A DNA stretch of 64,000 bases from Bacteroidaceae bacterium (GCA_017542145.1 JAFXXQ010000028.1:28607-92606), one strand, 5' to 3'; positions 54,536 through 63,850 are shown, counted from the first letter of the stretch. Notes: a model not told the origin generated them from the letters alone. A program made the numbers and translations.

Positions 54536-56119
54536 TTACTCGGCAGCTTTGTGCGAGAAGTAGTAGCCAACACCCTCGACAAGTCCTTTGTAGGAGGTCT
54601 TGTAGGCCACGATGGTCAGCTCATCGCCTTCCTTCACGCCAAGAGGACCGAACTCGCCCTTCTTGCCGCCCCAACCGGCATAGACACCGTAGATGTATAC
54701 GGAGCCTGTCGCGTCGGTGAGGTTAAAGTTACCGTACTTCTCGAGGTCCCACTTCGTGCCATCTTCGGTGGGCTGAGCGACGGTGCCGGTTAGCATGTAG
54801 AAGGCCTCCGTGTCGTCGGGAAGGTTGCGGAAGTCAGCCACAGAGATGGGAGTGACGGAGATGGAGCTCTCGCAGACAGCACCTGTCATCTGGGCAGCGC
54901 CCTTATACTCACCGCGCTTGCCGACAAGGGTGACGATGTCGCCAGCCTTGAGGCCGAGCTTCTCGAAGTCGCCCTTCGCACCGATGCCATAGACATAGGC
55001 TTCGCCGGAGAAGTCCTTGATATAGACGTTGCCATACTCTGCCTTAGCCACGCTGGAGATAATGCCGGTGATGCGATACTGGGTTTCGCCTACCTCGGCA
55101 GCAAGGAATTCAGCCACAGAAACCTCAAGGATGGCACCCTTCTGGGTGAAGGCCTGCTCGCAGGAATAGGTCGTGCCACCTGACGTGGTGGAGAAGACAA
55201 CGGTGGTGTTGCGGTCGCCGCCATCGTTCCTATCAGCCTCAAGGGTCACATAATCTGCGCCAAAGTCGGCAATATGGAGCCAGCTCTTGGCCTCAGCAGG
55301 AATAGCCACATGGAAGCCGTTGCCCTTGCTGGAGACGTTTACCTTGATGAGACCGCCTTCGAGGGGGAACTCGGTGACGCCTGCACCTTCCTCAACACCG
55401 AGCAGTTCGACGCCATCGATGCCGATAAGGGACTTCTTGATGGAAATTACCTCTGCGGTGCCCTGGTTGGTCTCAGGTGTACCATTATAATCAATAAGGA
55501 CGCCCTTGACGACCAATTCGTCACCTACGGCAAACTCGTTACCCTTGGTAAACTTTTCGCCGTTGATCCAATAGCCACGATAGACCTCGAGCCAGTTGTC
55601 TGAACCGAACGTGCCGTCGTCGGAGAGGAAATAGGTGGCGTTGCCGTACTGGACGCTAATCTCCTGAATGCGGCACACAATGCCCTTGAAATAGACGGGG
55701 CTCTCAGGCTGCTTGCCAGATTTGATAAGAGCCACGGCCTCGGCGATGGTCAGGATTTCTGGCTCAGCCTCTTCGGCATACTGGTAAACATTGATTCGCT
55801 GCGTCTTTCCAGCACAGTTCAGAAGTACTTCTGCCTGGCGGGTTGCTGCTGCTGCTCCAGCGGTAAACTTAACAACACTTTCACCTGCTGCACCAAACGT
55901 AGGACTAACGGTAAGCCACTCAGGAACCTCGCTGATGGTCCATGCATCGGTTGCGGTGACTTTGACTTCTACCGTGTTGCCAGCTGTAGCAAGAGCCACA
56001 TAGGAGGAACTGACCTGCACCTCGTCGAGCAGAGTGACGGGATTCTCTTCTTCGCAGCTGGTGGTGAAGACAGCCATCAAAGCGGCGAAAACTGTGATAA
56101 TTGAATATCTGAGTTTCAT
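54536..56119 (-). CDS. BACON/OB-fold lipoprotein paired with an Oar-like receptor
   Basis: 527 residues with a lipobox (FTTSCEEE). Order: BACON-type Ig domain (about 35-115, TDAWTISEVPEWLTVSP), an OB-fold-like domain (about 120-225, YFKGIVCRIQEI ... GDELVVKGVL), a second BACON (about 240-330), and two further OB-fold-like domains (about 335-420 and 430-525). Such lipoproteins sit beside Oar-type receptors and may capture ligand. Catalysis is not evident. It is 22 bp after the receptor. Confidence 0.8.
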   Translation of the reverse strand: MKLRYSIITVFAALMAVFTTSCEEENPVTLLDEVQVSSSYVALATAGNTVEVKVTATDAWTISEVPEWLTVSPTFGAAGESVVKFTAGAAAATRQAEVLLNCAGKTQRINVYQYAEEAEPEILTIAEAVALIKSGKQPESPVYFKGIVCRIQEISVQYGNATYFLSDDGTFGSDNWLEVYRGYWINGEKFTKGNEFAVGDELVVKGVLIDYNGTPETNQGTAEVISIKKSLIGIDGVELLGVEEGAGVTEFPLEGGLIKVNVSSKGNGFHVAIPAEAKSWLHIADFGADYVTLEADRNDGGDRNTTVVFSTTSGGTTYSCEQAFTQKGAILEVSVAEFLAAEVGETQYRITGIISSVAKAEYGNVYIKDFSGEAYVYGIGAKGDFEKLGLKAGDIVTLVGKRGEYKGAAQMTGAVCESSISVTPISVADFRNLPDDTEAFYMLTGTVAQPTEDGTKWDLEKYGNFNLTDATGSVYIYGVYAGWGGKKGEFGPLGVKEGDELTIVAYKTSYKGLVEGVGYYFSHKAAE

Positions 56120-56141
56120 AGTCTTTTCTGTGGTTTATGAA

Positions 56142-59100
56142 TTAATTAAAAATGTACTTAAGACCGATAGAAGCATACCAGCACTGGCCAAGGGAATGAT
56201 AGGGCACGAATGTCTCGGTGCTCCCGCTGATGGCAGCAGGGGTAGAGAAGGTAGCGTAACCATCCTTGTCAACACCTTCGTACTTGAGGATGCGGGCTTC
56301 GCTGCCGATGGCAGGATTCAGATACTTACTCACACCCCAGCTGGAGTTAAAGAGGTTCATTACGTTCTTGATATCGGCGCTGAACTGGAGGATGTTGGTG
56401 CTCTTTCCGATGCGAGCCTTGAAGTCGTGCTTGTAGCTGACATCGAAGCGATGCACCCACGGGCTATAGACGGCGTAGCCTTCGGCATACTGGCCCTGAT
56501 GCTTGCTCAGGTAGCTGTCGCCAGCCACGAAGTCCATAAAGCGCTTGGCATCGTCGGCAGAAACGAAACGGAACTCCTTGTTGTCAACCTGCTCCTGAGT
56601 GGGAACATAGATGGCATCGTAGGCGTAGCCGTCGCCGTTCATGTCGTTGGTGGTCATGTAGGAGTAGTTGTAGCCACCACGCCAAGCCTCGTAGATAAGG
56701 CTATAGTGGTTGCCGCTCTTGTCGTGGTGGGTAGCGCTGGCTACGACACGGTCAGGAGTGACATACTGCGAGTTGTGCAAACGGATGTTGTTGGGGCCTT
56801 CCCAAGTGGGAACATAGGTGAAGGCGCTCTCAGCAGCCGAGCCGGGCATACCGGTGATCTCCTTCGACACGGTGTGGGTGTAGGCAGCCATGAGGCTGAG
56901 GCTCTCGGTAGGACGGGCATTGACCTGCACATTGGCACTCCAACCGTAACCCTTGTTGGTATTCTCAAGAACGAAGGCCTTGGTGCCGGTACGGAAGTTG
57001 CTGGGATAAAGAGGACGGTTGTCAGCACCGTTCAGACGGGCAAAGCCGCCGACGGGGAGCACGCTCCAGTCGGAGATGCAGACACCATTGATGGTCTTGT
57101 TGAAGATACCTTCAGCCGTGATGCTGAGGGGGAATTCCGTGGGGAACGAATAGTCGAAGGCGAGGGAGGTCTTCCACACCTGCGGCATCTTGAAGTTGGG
57201 GTCAACAGCGCTGATGGAGGAAGGCACGGAGCCAGCCTTGCCATTGGCGTCGAGGACAATTTCGCTGGGGAAGCCCATGGAGACAAGCTTGTTGTAAAGG
57301 GCATTCACCGTAGCCTTGCCGTTTTCAGTTACGAGGCCGCCGGCAAACTGGTCCATCGTGTAACCCTGGCTCTGGCCGTTCTTGGCATTGAGCTGAGCCT
57401 GGTACTGAACGAGGCCGCCGTTGGTAGGCATGTTGGTGAAGAACACAAGGGGCAGACGGCCCGAGAAGAAGCCGGTACCACCACGGACGACGAAGCTCTT
57501 GTCGCCGACTACATCCCACGTGTAACCTACGCGCGGAGAGATGGTGACATTGGAGGTAGGCCAGCGGCCAGTGTCGATGTGAGTCTCCTCGAAGTTGTAC
57601 TGCTTGGGATAGTAGAGAAGGTCATAAATCTTATCGTTGGTCACGAGGTCGCTGTTATCGAAGAACAGGCCGTCAAGACGCAGACCGTAGGTAAGTTTGA
57701 ACTGACGGGTCACATCCCAGTCGTCCTGAGCATAGATACCTGCCTTGTGGAATTGCACGCGGGCAGCAGGAGTTTTCTCGCCATTGTAGCCGTAAGTGAG
57801 GCAGACGACCTCAGGAGCCTGGGTGAACAGCTGGTCAACAGTCATTCCATCGGCCCAGTTGTAACGATAGTAACCCGTACCGTTACGCATGTACTGGTTG
57901 TCGGCCATCTGGTACTCATAGCTCAGACCAGCCATAATCTTGTGATTGCCGAGGTTATAGGTGATGTCGTCACGGACATTGCCGACGGTGTTGTGGACGG
58001 CGTTGTTCCAGGTGAAGAGCTCATAGCCGAGGGCGATGTAGTTGTTGTCGTTCTTCGTGATGTCGATGAAAGGGAACTCATCAGACATGGAGCCGCGGAC
58101 GTCGTCCAGCTTCGAGAACGTAGCCAGGAACTGGTTGGACAACTTGTCGCTGATGCGGCTGTTGAGGTCGAGAGAGACAGAGTGGACGAGGTTGTTCATC
58201 GAGTACATCGAGTTGGCATACGACATGGAGTACTGCGACATACGGGCACCGGACATACGGGTACCACCGTCCATGGAGGTTGCGTTGGGCGAGTTCCATA
58301 TCTTGTTCAGCGTGTAGTTGTAGCGCAGGGCAAGATGGTGCTTGTTGGTGATGTTCCAGTCCAAGCGAGCCAGGGCCTTCATGTTGCTCTCGTTGGCGGG
58401 AAAGTCTGTCCAAGACCCCGTGCTATAGCCATATTTACTAGCCATGTAGTCAGAAACAGCCTTCAGGTCGGCGTTTGTCGTGCGGGAGATATAGTCATTG
58501 GGCACGGCCTTGCCGTCTTCAGAACCCCTCCAGCGGTTGACGACCGTAGGAATCTCAGAGTACTCGAAGTTACCGAAGAAGAACAACTTGTTCTTGACGA
58601 TGGGGGCACCGAGGGTCATACCGTAGGTGGTGCTGCGGTCCGTGGCACGGGCACCGGTAATCTGGTCGCCTTCGACAGCATCGCCACGCATGTTCTCGTT
58701 GCGGTGATAGACGTAGGCCGTACCCTTCACGGTGTTCGTACCGGACTTGGTGATGGCATTCACGCCACCGCCGATGAAATTGGTCTGGCGGACATCAAAC
58801 GGGCTGATAACAACTTGCATCTCTTCGATGGCATCGATGCTGATAGGGCTGCCACCACCAGGGAGGTTGTCACTAAGACCGAAGTTGTTGTTGAAGTTAG
58901 CACCATCGACGGTGAAATTAGCCGTACGACCGTCAGCACCGGCGAAGCTCATGCCGTTACCGCCATAAGGAGAGAGGCGGGTTACGTCGGTAATGTTACG
59001 GGTTACCGTGGGAAGCGTAGCAATCTGCTGGTTGTTGATGTTCGTCACAGCACCCGTCTTAGCGGTGTTGAACTTTGTGGCGGTTGCTGAGATGACAACC

Positions 59101-59453
59101 TCGTCGAGCAGCTCGGCTGAGTCTTTCATCTTGTGGTTGAGCACATAGGTTTCGCCGAGGACAAGGGTAACATCCTGATAGCTGGCCGTCTGATAGCCGA
59201 CATAGGAGATGGTTACCTTGTAAGGACCACCGGCACGCATACCTTGGATGGCGTAGCGACCGTCGAGGTTTGTGATGGCGCCGTACTGGGTGCCTGAAGG
59301 GGTATGAACCACCAACACGGAAGCACCTATGACGGCTTCATCGTTACTGTCGACAACCTTACCGGCCAAAGCCGATGTGGTAATCTGAGCACTTGCGGCT
59401 GCGGAGATAAACATCAATGCAGCTGCCAAAAAGAAACGCAGGTTTTTGAACAT
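56142..59453 (-). CDS. Oar-like TonB-dependent receptor
   Basis: 1,103 residues from the ATG at 59453 (MFKNLRFFLAAALMFISAAASA). Carboxypeptidase-regulatory-like domain (about 25-110, LAGKVVDSNDEAVIGASV), plug (about 120-250, GGGVNAITKSGTN) and a long barrel ending in IGLKYIFN. The length and plug are of the Oar subfamily, not SusC; related proteins bind protein or peptide ligands. A weak TACCTTCG promoter lies upstream near 59513-59520. The BACON/OB lipoprotein is co-transcribed. Confidence 0.9.
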   Translation of the reverse strand: MFKNLRFFLAAALMFISAAASAQITTSALAGKVVDSNDEAVIGASVLVVHTPSGTQYGAITNLDGRYAIQGMRAGGPYKVTISYVGYQTASYQDVTLVLGETYVLNHKMKDSAELLDEVVISATATKFNTAKTGAVTNINNQQIATLPTVTRNITDVTRLSPYGGNGMSFAGADGRTANFTVDGANFNNNFGLSDNLPGGGSPISIDAIEEMQVVISPFDVRQTNFIGGGVNAITKSGTNTVKGTAYVYHRNENMRGDAVEGDQITGARATDRSTTYGMTLGAPIVKNKLFFFGNFEYSEIPTVVNRWRGSEDGKAVPNDYISRTTNADLKAVSDYMASKYGYSTGSWTDFPANESNMKALARLDWNITNKHHLALRYNYTLNKIWNSPNATSMDGGTRMSGARMSQYSMSYANSMYSMNNLVHSVSLDLNSRISDKLSNQFLATFSKLDDVRGSMSDEFPFIDITKNDNNYIALGYELFTWNNAVHNTVGNVRDDITYNLGNHKIMAGLSYEYQMADNQYMRNGTGYYRYNWADGMTVDQLFTQAPEVVCLTYGYNGEKTPAARVQFHKAGIYAQDDWDVTRQFKLTYGLRLDGLFFDNSDLVTNDKIYDLLYYPKQYNFEETHIDTGRWPTSNVTISPRVGYTWDVVGDKSFVVRGGTGFFSGRLPLVFFTNMPTNGGLVQYQAQLNAKNGQSQGYTMDQFAGGLVTENGKATVNALYNKLVSMGFPSEIVLDANGKAGSVPSSISAVDPNFKMPQVWKTSLAFDYSFPTEFPLSITAEGIFNKTINGVCISDWSVLPVGGFARLNGADNRPLYPSNFRTGTKAFVLENTNKGYGWSANVQVNARPTESLSLMAAYTHTVSKEITGMPGSAAESAFTYVPTWEGPNNIRLHNSQYVTPDRVVASATHHDKSGNHYSLIYEAWRGGYNYSYMTTNDMNGDGYAYDAIYVPTQEQVDNKEFRFVSADDAKRFMDFVAGDSYLSKHQGQYAEGYAVYSPWVHRFDVSYKHDFKARIGKSTNILQFSADIKNVMNLFNSSWGVSKYLNPAIGSEARILKYEGVDKDGYATFSTPAAISGSTETFVPYHSLGQCWYASIGLKYIFN

Positions 59454-59597
59454 AATGATTTGATTAATAAAAAAATTATAAACTCTCTTCGTATAAAGCA
59501 TCTTTTCACGCCGCGAAGGTACAAATATTTTATGAGACAAACGAAAAAAAGTGGAAAGAAAAATAAATTTTGCTTTATCTTCTTTTTTTCCTTTTTT

Positions 59598-60440
59598 CTA
59601 TTTCCGAACCTCCCTTTTTCCCAACACTTCGCGCGCCTTCATCGGCTCGTCCGTTGTCAGCTGATCGATGCCCGTGTTGATGGCTTTCTGCATATCTTCA
59701 GGGTTGTTTACGGTCCAGACATTAATGCTCATTCCTTTCTCGCGAGCCTCGTCGTGGAACCGCGAGGTCTCCATATAGGTACCCATGTTCAAATCAATAC
59801 CACCCAGCCCATTGTCCAGCACCTCTGCAGGCCACAGGTTTGCTCCCAGATATTGAACCGTAATGCCCGGACAGAGCCGTGCGAACTCACGGCATACATG
59901 CAGGCTGAACGAAATGAACATCACCCGCTCAGGATCCAGCAATCCGTATGTCTTCAACAAGGCTACTGACCTTCTCACCGCTTCGTCTTCAAATGCCGGC
60001 GTCGAGTGTTGCTTCATTTCGAACACCAGTTTTGTCTTTTCGCTCCTTTGTGCATGTGCCAGAAATTGCTCTAGCAAAGGGATAGGCTCGCCGTTCTCCA
60101 AACGAAAATTCTCAAAGGCCGAGAAGGGATTGCTCTCTATGCGCTTGCCGTTTATTGAACTGTCATGAAACACTATCAGCACACTATCTGCCGTCATGTT
60201 CACATCAAACTCGCTACCCCAAAAGCCAGCCTGTTGCGCCGCCTTCAGCGCCGCAACAGAGTTCCGGGCAAAGCCGCCTTCCTCGCAGTTCCAATACCCG
60301 CGATGCGCCACAATGCCTACTCCGTCAAACGGTTTCTGCCCGGCCGTCGTACGCTTTTCCCTGCCATTCGTGCCGCAGGAAATCATCAGCACTCCCGCCA
60401 ACACCATTATCCAAACGCTACATGTAAGTCTTTTTTCCAT
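59598..60440 (-). CDS. Glycerophosphodiester phosphodiesterase, lipoprotein
   Basis: 280 residues with a lipobox (GVLMISCGTN). GDPD-fold motifs: VAHRGYWN with the catalytic His, GSEFDVNMTADSVLIVFHD and KLVFEMK. It hydrolyses glycerophosphodiesters to glycerol 3-phosphate and an alcohol. Third gene of a thioredoxin-metallopeptidase-GDPD run with gaps of 5 and 4 bp. Confidence 0.9.
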   Translation of the reverse strand: MEKRLTCSVWIMVLAGVLMISCGTNGREKRTTAGQKPFDGVGIVAHRGYWNCEEGGFARNSVAALKAAQQAGFWGSEFDVNMTADSVLIVFHDSSINGKRIESNPFSAFENFRLENGEPIPLLEQFLAHAQRSEKTKLVFEMKQHSTPAFEDEAVRRSVALLKTYGLLDPERVMFISFSLHVCREFARLCPGITVQYLGANLWPAEVLDNGLGGIDLNMGTYMETSRFHDEAREKGMSINVWTVNNPEDMQKAINTGIDQLTTDEPMKAREVLGKREVRK

Positions 60441-60444
60441 AAGT

Positions 60445-61023
60445 CTATATCTTTTTTATCTTCGTATCGTCACCAGCCATCCGGTAAATCCTGCGCGTCT
60501 CCTTGCGGGCTTCGCGCCAACGGGGGAAGTACTGGTCCATCAACGCATGGAAACGGGCGTTGTGGCTGGGCTCCAGCAGGTGACACAGCTCATGCACCAC
60601 CACATGCTCCACACACCAGTCCGGCAATAGCAGCACGTATGCAGAGATGCAGATCGAACGCTTCCTAACGTCACATTGGCCCCATCGGGAAATAGTCGGC
60701 TTATAATAAACCACAGAGGGCTTGACGCCCATTTCCTTCGCATGCCGTTCCACCATCGGACCTACCAATGCCTCCAATCGTTCCAACGCCTCGTCAGCCT
60801 GAGCCCTCGTCGCCAACGGCAACTGGCTAAAAAAGGCAACCCGCTGCTGCTGCCTCTCGCTGGTTTTCTTTCTGGATTTTTCAATCCATTCTCTATGCGT
60901 CTCAATAAACGCCTCCACCTCCGCTATCGATGTACCGTAAGGAACCGACACATGCACATCGCCGCTCTTCACAATCCGCATCGACAGCCGGCTAGTTCTT
61001 CGATAGGTGACCTGGATGGACAT
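60445..61023 (-). CDS. YgjP-like (DUF45) zinc metallopeptidase
   Basis: 192 residues. The zinc motif HELCH in VVVHELCHLLEPSHNARFH and RWGQCDVRKRSICIS match the YgjP/WLM-like family. Substrate unknown. The upstream thioredoxin stop is 5 bp away. Confidence 0.88.
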   Translation of the reverse strand: MSIQVTYRRTSRLSMRIVKSGDVHVSVPYGTSIAEVEAFIETHREWIEKSRKKTSERQQQRVAFFSQLPLATRAQADEALERLEALVGPMVERHAKEMGVKPSVVYYKPTISRWGQCDVRKRSICISAYVLLLPDWCVEHVVVHELCHLLEPSHNARFHALMDQYFPRWREARKETRRIYRMAGDDTKIKKI

Positions 61024-61028
61024 GATGC

Positions 61029-61538
61029 TTATTGTTTCACGGCCTCAGGTGTCCAGCTCTTGAAGAAACGCAGCACTTTCTCCTGATTATAGCCGCTACC
61101 CTCCTCCAGAAAACTTGAGTCCTGGATATGGAGGACCTTGCCTCGCCCATCAAGCACTACAAACACAGGGAATCCGAAGCGCGCAGGATTGTTCAGCCGC
61201 TTCAGCATAGCTTTTGCCGGCCGGGCCTTTCCCTCACCCTCCGACTTGCGCGGATCGTAGTTCACGTGAATGTAAACGTAGTTATCGGCAATCACCTTGC
61301 TAATGGTTGCATCGTGGGCGATGAAGTCAGCAAAGCGCAAACACCACGGGCACCAGTTGCCTCCCACCTGGCAGATGACGAACTTTCCCTCTTTACGGGC
61401 CGTTGCAACGGCATGGTCAATCTGTTCCATGGGATTGATATCCTCGTCATAGACTTTCTTCATCGTCGTCTGAGCATCCGTCGTCAGCGAGAAGAGCACG
61501 GCAAACACGAATAATAGAGCATGTTTTTTACACATCAT
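61029..61538 (-). CDS. Secreted thioredoxin-like protein
   Basis: 169 residues with a signal peptide (MMCKKHALLFVFAVLFSLTTDAQ) and a thioredoxin active site CPWC in GGNWCPWCLRFADF. The cis-Pro is in GFPVFVVLDG. Probably a periplasmic disulfide reductase or isomerase of the thioredoxin_7 type. First gene of a three-gene run. Confidence 0.87.
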   Translation of the reverse strand: MMCKKHALLFVFAVLFSLTTDAQTTMKKVYDEDINPMEQIDHAVATARKEGKFVICQVGGNWCPWCLRFADFIAHDATISKVIADNYVYIHVNYDPRKSEGEGKARPAKAMLKRLNNPARFGFPVFVVLDGRGKVLHIQDSSFLEEGSGYNQEKVLRFFKSWTPEAVKQ

Positions 61539-61561
61539 TTCGTCTGCTTAAATGGTTGTAT

Positions 61562-61605
61562 ATTATGCAACAAAGGGGGCTTTGCGCCCCCTTTGTCAGC
61601 ATAAT
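61562..61605 (-). terminator. Long hairpin terminator
   Basis: CAAAGGGGGC (61571-61580) and GCCCCCTTTG (61586-61595) pair around 5 nt, extended outward by ATTATGC/GCATAAT. It follows the stop of the T9SS-tailed gene by 7 bp and precedes the thioredoxin gene. No strong T-run. Confidence 0.75.
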
Positions 61606-61611
61606 GCCGTT

Positions 61612-62388
61612 TTATTTAACAATTGTCTTTTTGCCTTCTTGAACACGAATGCCCTTAGTATCCTTAGTAATCTTCTGACCCTGAAGATTGTAATAGTCAC
61701 TTTCTGTAGCGTCATCCGGGTTGATGCCTATGATAGCTGTCGCCTCGCCCATGCTGCCGATATGCTGTATCTTCAACTCGCTGGCTGACGCAGCTTGCTT
61801 GTCCCAGGAGAATCCACAGCGCGTAGGCAGGAAAATCTTCTCAGCATCAGTCTTCAGTAGCACACTTTCCAGAGGCGTCACATCCTGTTTTGCGGGAATG
61901 CCGTAACGTCCCTCCTTCTGAATGCTCTCCCAGCTACTGCCGAAAGTCACGGCATTACCCTTGCCGTCATCCATGCGGACAGCCTTGAGCTCTGCGTCGA
62001 AGTTCAGGACCTCCGTATTCTTCACCCTCATATACTGGGAAGTAGGTGAATAAACCAGATAAGGTACACCTGCCTGGATGCCGTCGGCAGTACAATCCAC
62101 GAAATAGAGGTTCAGCGTGGCGCCCTCCTGCTGGATGCCAACCAGGCGCTCCACCTTCAGGTCTTTGACAGCAACGGCTACTTGATCGGCCGTCAAGGAG
62201 AAAGGCAGGCAGAGCGTATTGTATCCCTCCAGGAAAAAGCGGTTCAGCTGAACGGTCTGCTGACTGTTCTGCAACTTCTCCATGGCCAGTTTATCAGAAC
62301 TGGCATAGATGTTCGTCACTCTGTTTTGGGCAAAGGCCGTAGTACTTAGGGCCATAGTCGCCACCATTACAAGTACAAAATGTTTCAT
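61612..62388 (-). CDS. Secreted protein of unknown function with T9SS-like tail
   Basis: 258 residues with a signal peptide (MKHFVLVMVATMALSTTAFAQ). The central part has FLEGYNTLCLPFSLTADQV, a phrase common in secreted Prevotella proteins, in a beta-rich region of unknown fold. The end (YYNLQGQKITKDTKGIRVQEGKKTIVK in parts) fits a T9SS type A-like tail. Strong promoter; own terminator. Confidence 0.7.
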   Translation of the reverse strand: MKHFVLVMVATMALSTTAFAQNRVTNIYASSDKLAMEKLQNSQQTVQLNRFFLEGYNTLCLPFSLTADQVAVAVKDLKVERLVGIQQEGATLNLYFVDCTADGIQAGVPYLVYSPTSQYMRVKNTEVLNFDAELKAVRMDDGKGNAVTFGSSWESIQKEGRYGIPAKQDVTPLESVLLKTDAEKIFLPTRCGFSWDKQAASASELKIQHIGSMGEATAIIGINPDDATESDYYNLQGQKITKDTKGIRVQEGKKTIVK

Positions 62389-62421
62389 GCGTTATCAGTT
62401 TTTAAATGTTCGATCTGGGCG

Positions 62422-62454
62422 CAAAGATACAAATATGTTTTTTAAACAACCAAA
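62422..62454 (-). promoter_or_regulatory. Promoter for the T9SS-tailed secreted protein
   Basis: TTTG (62454-62451) and TATCTTTG (62429-62422) are 21 bp apart, 34 bp before the ATG. Confidence 0.75.
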
Positions 62455-62479
62455 TTTTTATTGTTTTTTTTGTTCCATT

Positions 62480-62998
62480 TTATCCGTTCTGAAAAAACCT
62501 CACAAACTCACTCTCGAAATTTGGTGTCAGCACGTCCCTCCCCATAGCCTCGCAAATTTCTTTCCGTGTCCAGAAACGTCCACCGTCCAACTCCACTGCA
62601 GAGGGATGAATCAAACCATTATAGATGCAGCGGTAAACGTACACCAACTCGCGTTCGACAGGGCTTTCGAACACATATTTTTCTACAAATTCAGACGTAA
62701 ACTCCGTGATGCCCAGTTCCTCACAAACCTCACGAAACAATGCCTCTTCTGGAGTTTCACCATAGTCGATATGTCCACCCACAGCCGTATCCCATCTACC
62801 TGGTTGGATATCCTTCCATTCCGGACGTTTTTGCAGATACAGATCACCAGCCGCGTTGAGCACATGCAGATGAACCACAGGGTGCAACAACCCTGTGCCG
62901 CGGTGGCACTCGCTTCGTGTAGCGGAGCCTATCACCCTGCCTTCTTCGTCTACAATCGGAAATATCTCTTTTTGATTATCCATATTATTATTCGCCAT
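62480..62998 (-). CDS. Nudix hydrolase (IPP-isomerase-like subgroup)
   Basis: 172 residues. The Nudix box GGHIDYGETPEEALFREVCEELG is complete in its key residues. The N-terminal EIFPIVDEEGRVIGSATRSECHRGTGLLHP is like the YfcD/IPP-isomerase-type subgroup. Substrate unknown. It starts 6 bp after the vsr stop. Confidence 0.88.
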   Translation of the reverse strand: MANNNMDNQKEIFPIVDEEGRVIGSATRSECHRGTGLLHPVVHLHVLNAAGDLYLQKRPEWKDIQPGRWDTAVGGHIDYGETPEEALFREVCEELGITEFTSEFVEKYVFESPVERELVYVYRCIYNGLIHPSAVELDGGRFWTRKEICEAMGRDVLTPNFESEFVRFFQNG

Positions 62999-63004
62999 TT
63001 GCTC

Positions 63005-63592
63005 TCAATTCTTTCCTTTATTCTCATATTCCGTCTCCTCTTCAGCTGCCAGAGGTATCGACAAGTTCTCTTCATCCGATATGGAATAGGTGCTGACCTT
63101 CGCGCCATGGTCTTCGAGCCAGATGTGGTTCAGCGTAAATGCCAGCGAGTCCAATGTCTGCTCGCGCAAGCTGGGTTTCAGCTCGCACTCCCAAATGGTG
63201 ATGCAATGCCACCCCAGCCGCGCTAGCCGATGCTGCTGCTCGATGTCCCGCTCTTGGTTCCGCTGGATTTTCTTCACCCAAAACTCCCTATTCGTATGCG
63301 GGATTTTGCAGCATGCTGAATTTTCAATGCTATCATTTTTCATTTTTAATTCTTCATTTTTCATTGGTGACAACGTCACCCCATGCCCATGCCAGAAGCA
63401 CCCGTTCACAAAGATGCACGTCTTGTACTTCCTCAGCACCAAATCCGGATGTCCCGGCAAACTGGACGCATTCAGCCTATAGCGGAACCCTCGCCGCCAC
63501 AGTCCCCGCCGCACAACCAGCTCCGGCTTCGTGCCCTTCGACCGTATCGCCGCCATATTTTTATGCCGCTGCAGAGGGGAGAGTTTATCCAT
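63005..63592 (-). CDS. vsr: Very short patch repair endonuclease with an inserted heptamer array
   Basis: 195 residues from the ATG at 63592 (MDKLSPLQRHKNMAAIRSKGTKPE). Vsr nicks DNA 5' of T:G mismatches made by deamination of 5-methylcytosine. SLPGHPDLVL holds the catalytic Asp, and GCFWHGH holds zinc ligands. Between this and CCKIPHTNREFW there are about 20 extra residues compared with E. coli Vsr, where a zinc His and Cys are two residues apart. The insert (PMKNEELKMKNDS) is the translation of a five-copy heptamer array at 63331-63365. No cytosine methyltransferase gene is in the window. The fold may tolerate the loop, but activity is doubtful. Confidence 0.88.
   Translation of the reverse strand: MDKLSPLQRHKNMAAIRSKGTKPELVVRRGLWRRGFRYRLNASSLPGHPDLVLRKYKTCIFVNGCFWHGHGVTLSPMKNEELKMKNDSIENSACCKIPHTNREFWVKKIQRNQERDIEQQHRLARLGWHCITIWECELKPSLREQTLDSLAFTLNHIWLEDHGAKVSTYSISDEENLSIPLAAEEETEYENKGKN
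63331..63365 (-). repeat. Five-copy heptamer array inside vsr
   Basis: On the minus strand the units are AATGAAA, AATGAAG, AATTAAA, AATGAAA, AATGATA, the same unit as the arms at 16978-17100. It is read in frame in the zinc-site loop. Confidence 0.85.
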
Positions 63593-63610
63593 GAGACAAA
63601 ATAGTTTTTG

Positions 63611-63618
63611 CAAAAGTA
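63611..63618 (-). promoter_or_regulatory. Promoter -7 element for vsr-nudix
   Basis: TACTTTTG on the minus strand matches TAnnTTTG, 18 bp before the vsr ATG at 63592. Confidence 0.5.
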
Positions 63619-63717
63619 CACATTATTTCGAAATGTGCATCTTCAAACAACGTTTTTTGCACAGGCCCACAGGAAAGTATTTAGTCATTCCGTCAGGTAA
63701 TGCCAATGAAAAAACGC

Positions 63718-63745
63718 AAAAATCCCGATGGAATGGGGGATTTTT
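63718..63745 (-). terminator. Second terminator of the rRNA operon
   Basis: AAAAATCCC and GGGATTTTT pair around a 10-nt loop and are followed on the minus strand by a run of six T residues. It backs up the terminator at 63795-63840. Confidence 0.7.
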
Positions 63746-63794
63746 GAACTTTCAGAGTAAGGGGCAGGGCTTAAGGGAAGAAGAACAGCAGGCA

Positions 63795-63840
63795 TAAAAA
63801 AACGAAGCAGGGCTTCGGTCCTTCGACTGAAACCCTGCTC
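63795..63840 (-). terminator. rRNA operon terminator
   Basis: On the minus strand GCAGGGTTTC pairs with GAAGCCCTGC (one mismatch), followed by TTCG and a T-run of about seven. It lies just after 5S rRNA. Confidence 0.85.
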
Positions 63841-63850
63841 CCACGTAAAA

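Noticed and set aside
56034..59090. A 1,018-codon open frame opposite the Oar-like receptor
   Set aside because: Same composition artefact; the minus strand has signal peptide, plug and barrel of a receptor.
63005..63592. Restriction-modification locus around vsr
   Set aside because: No methyltransferase or restriction endonuclease gene is within the window; the neighbour is a Nudix hydrolase.
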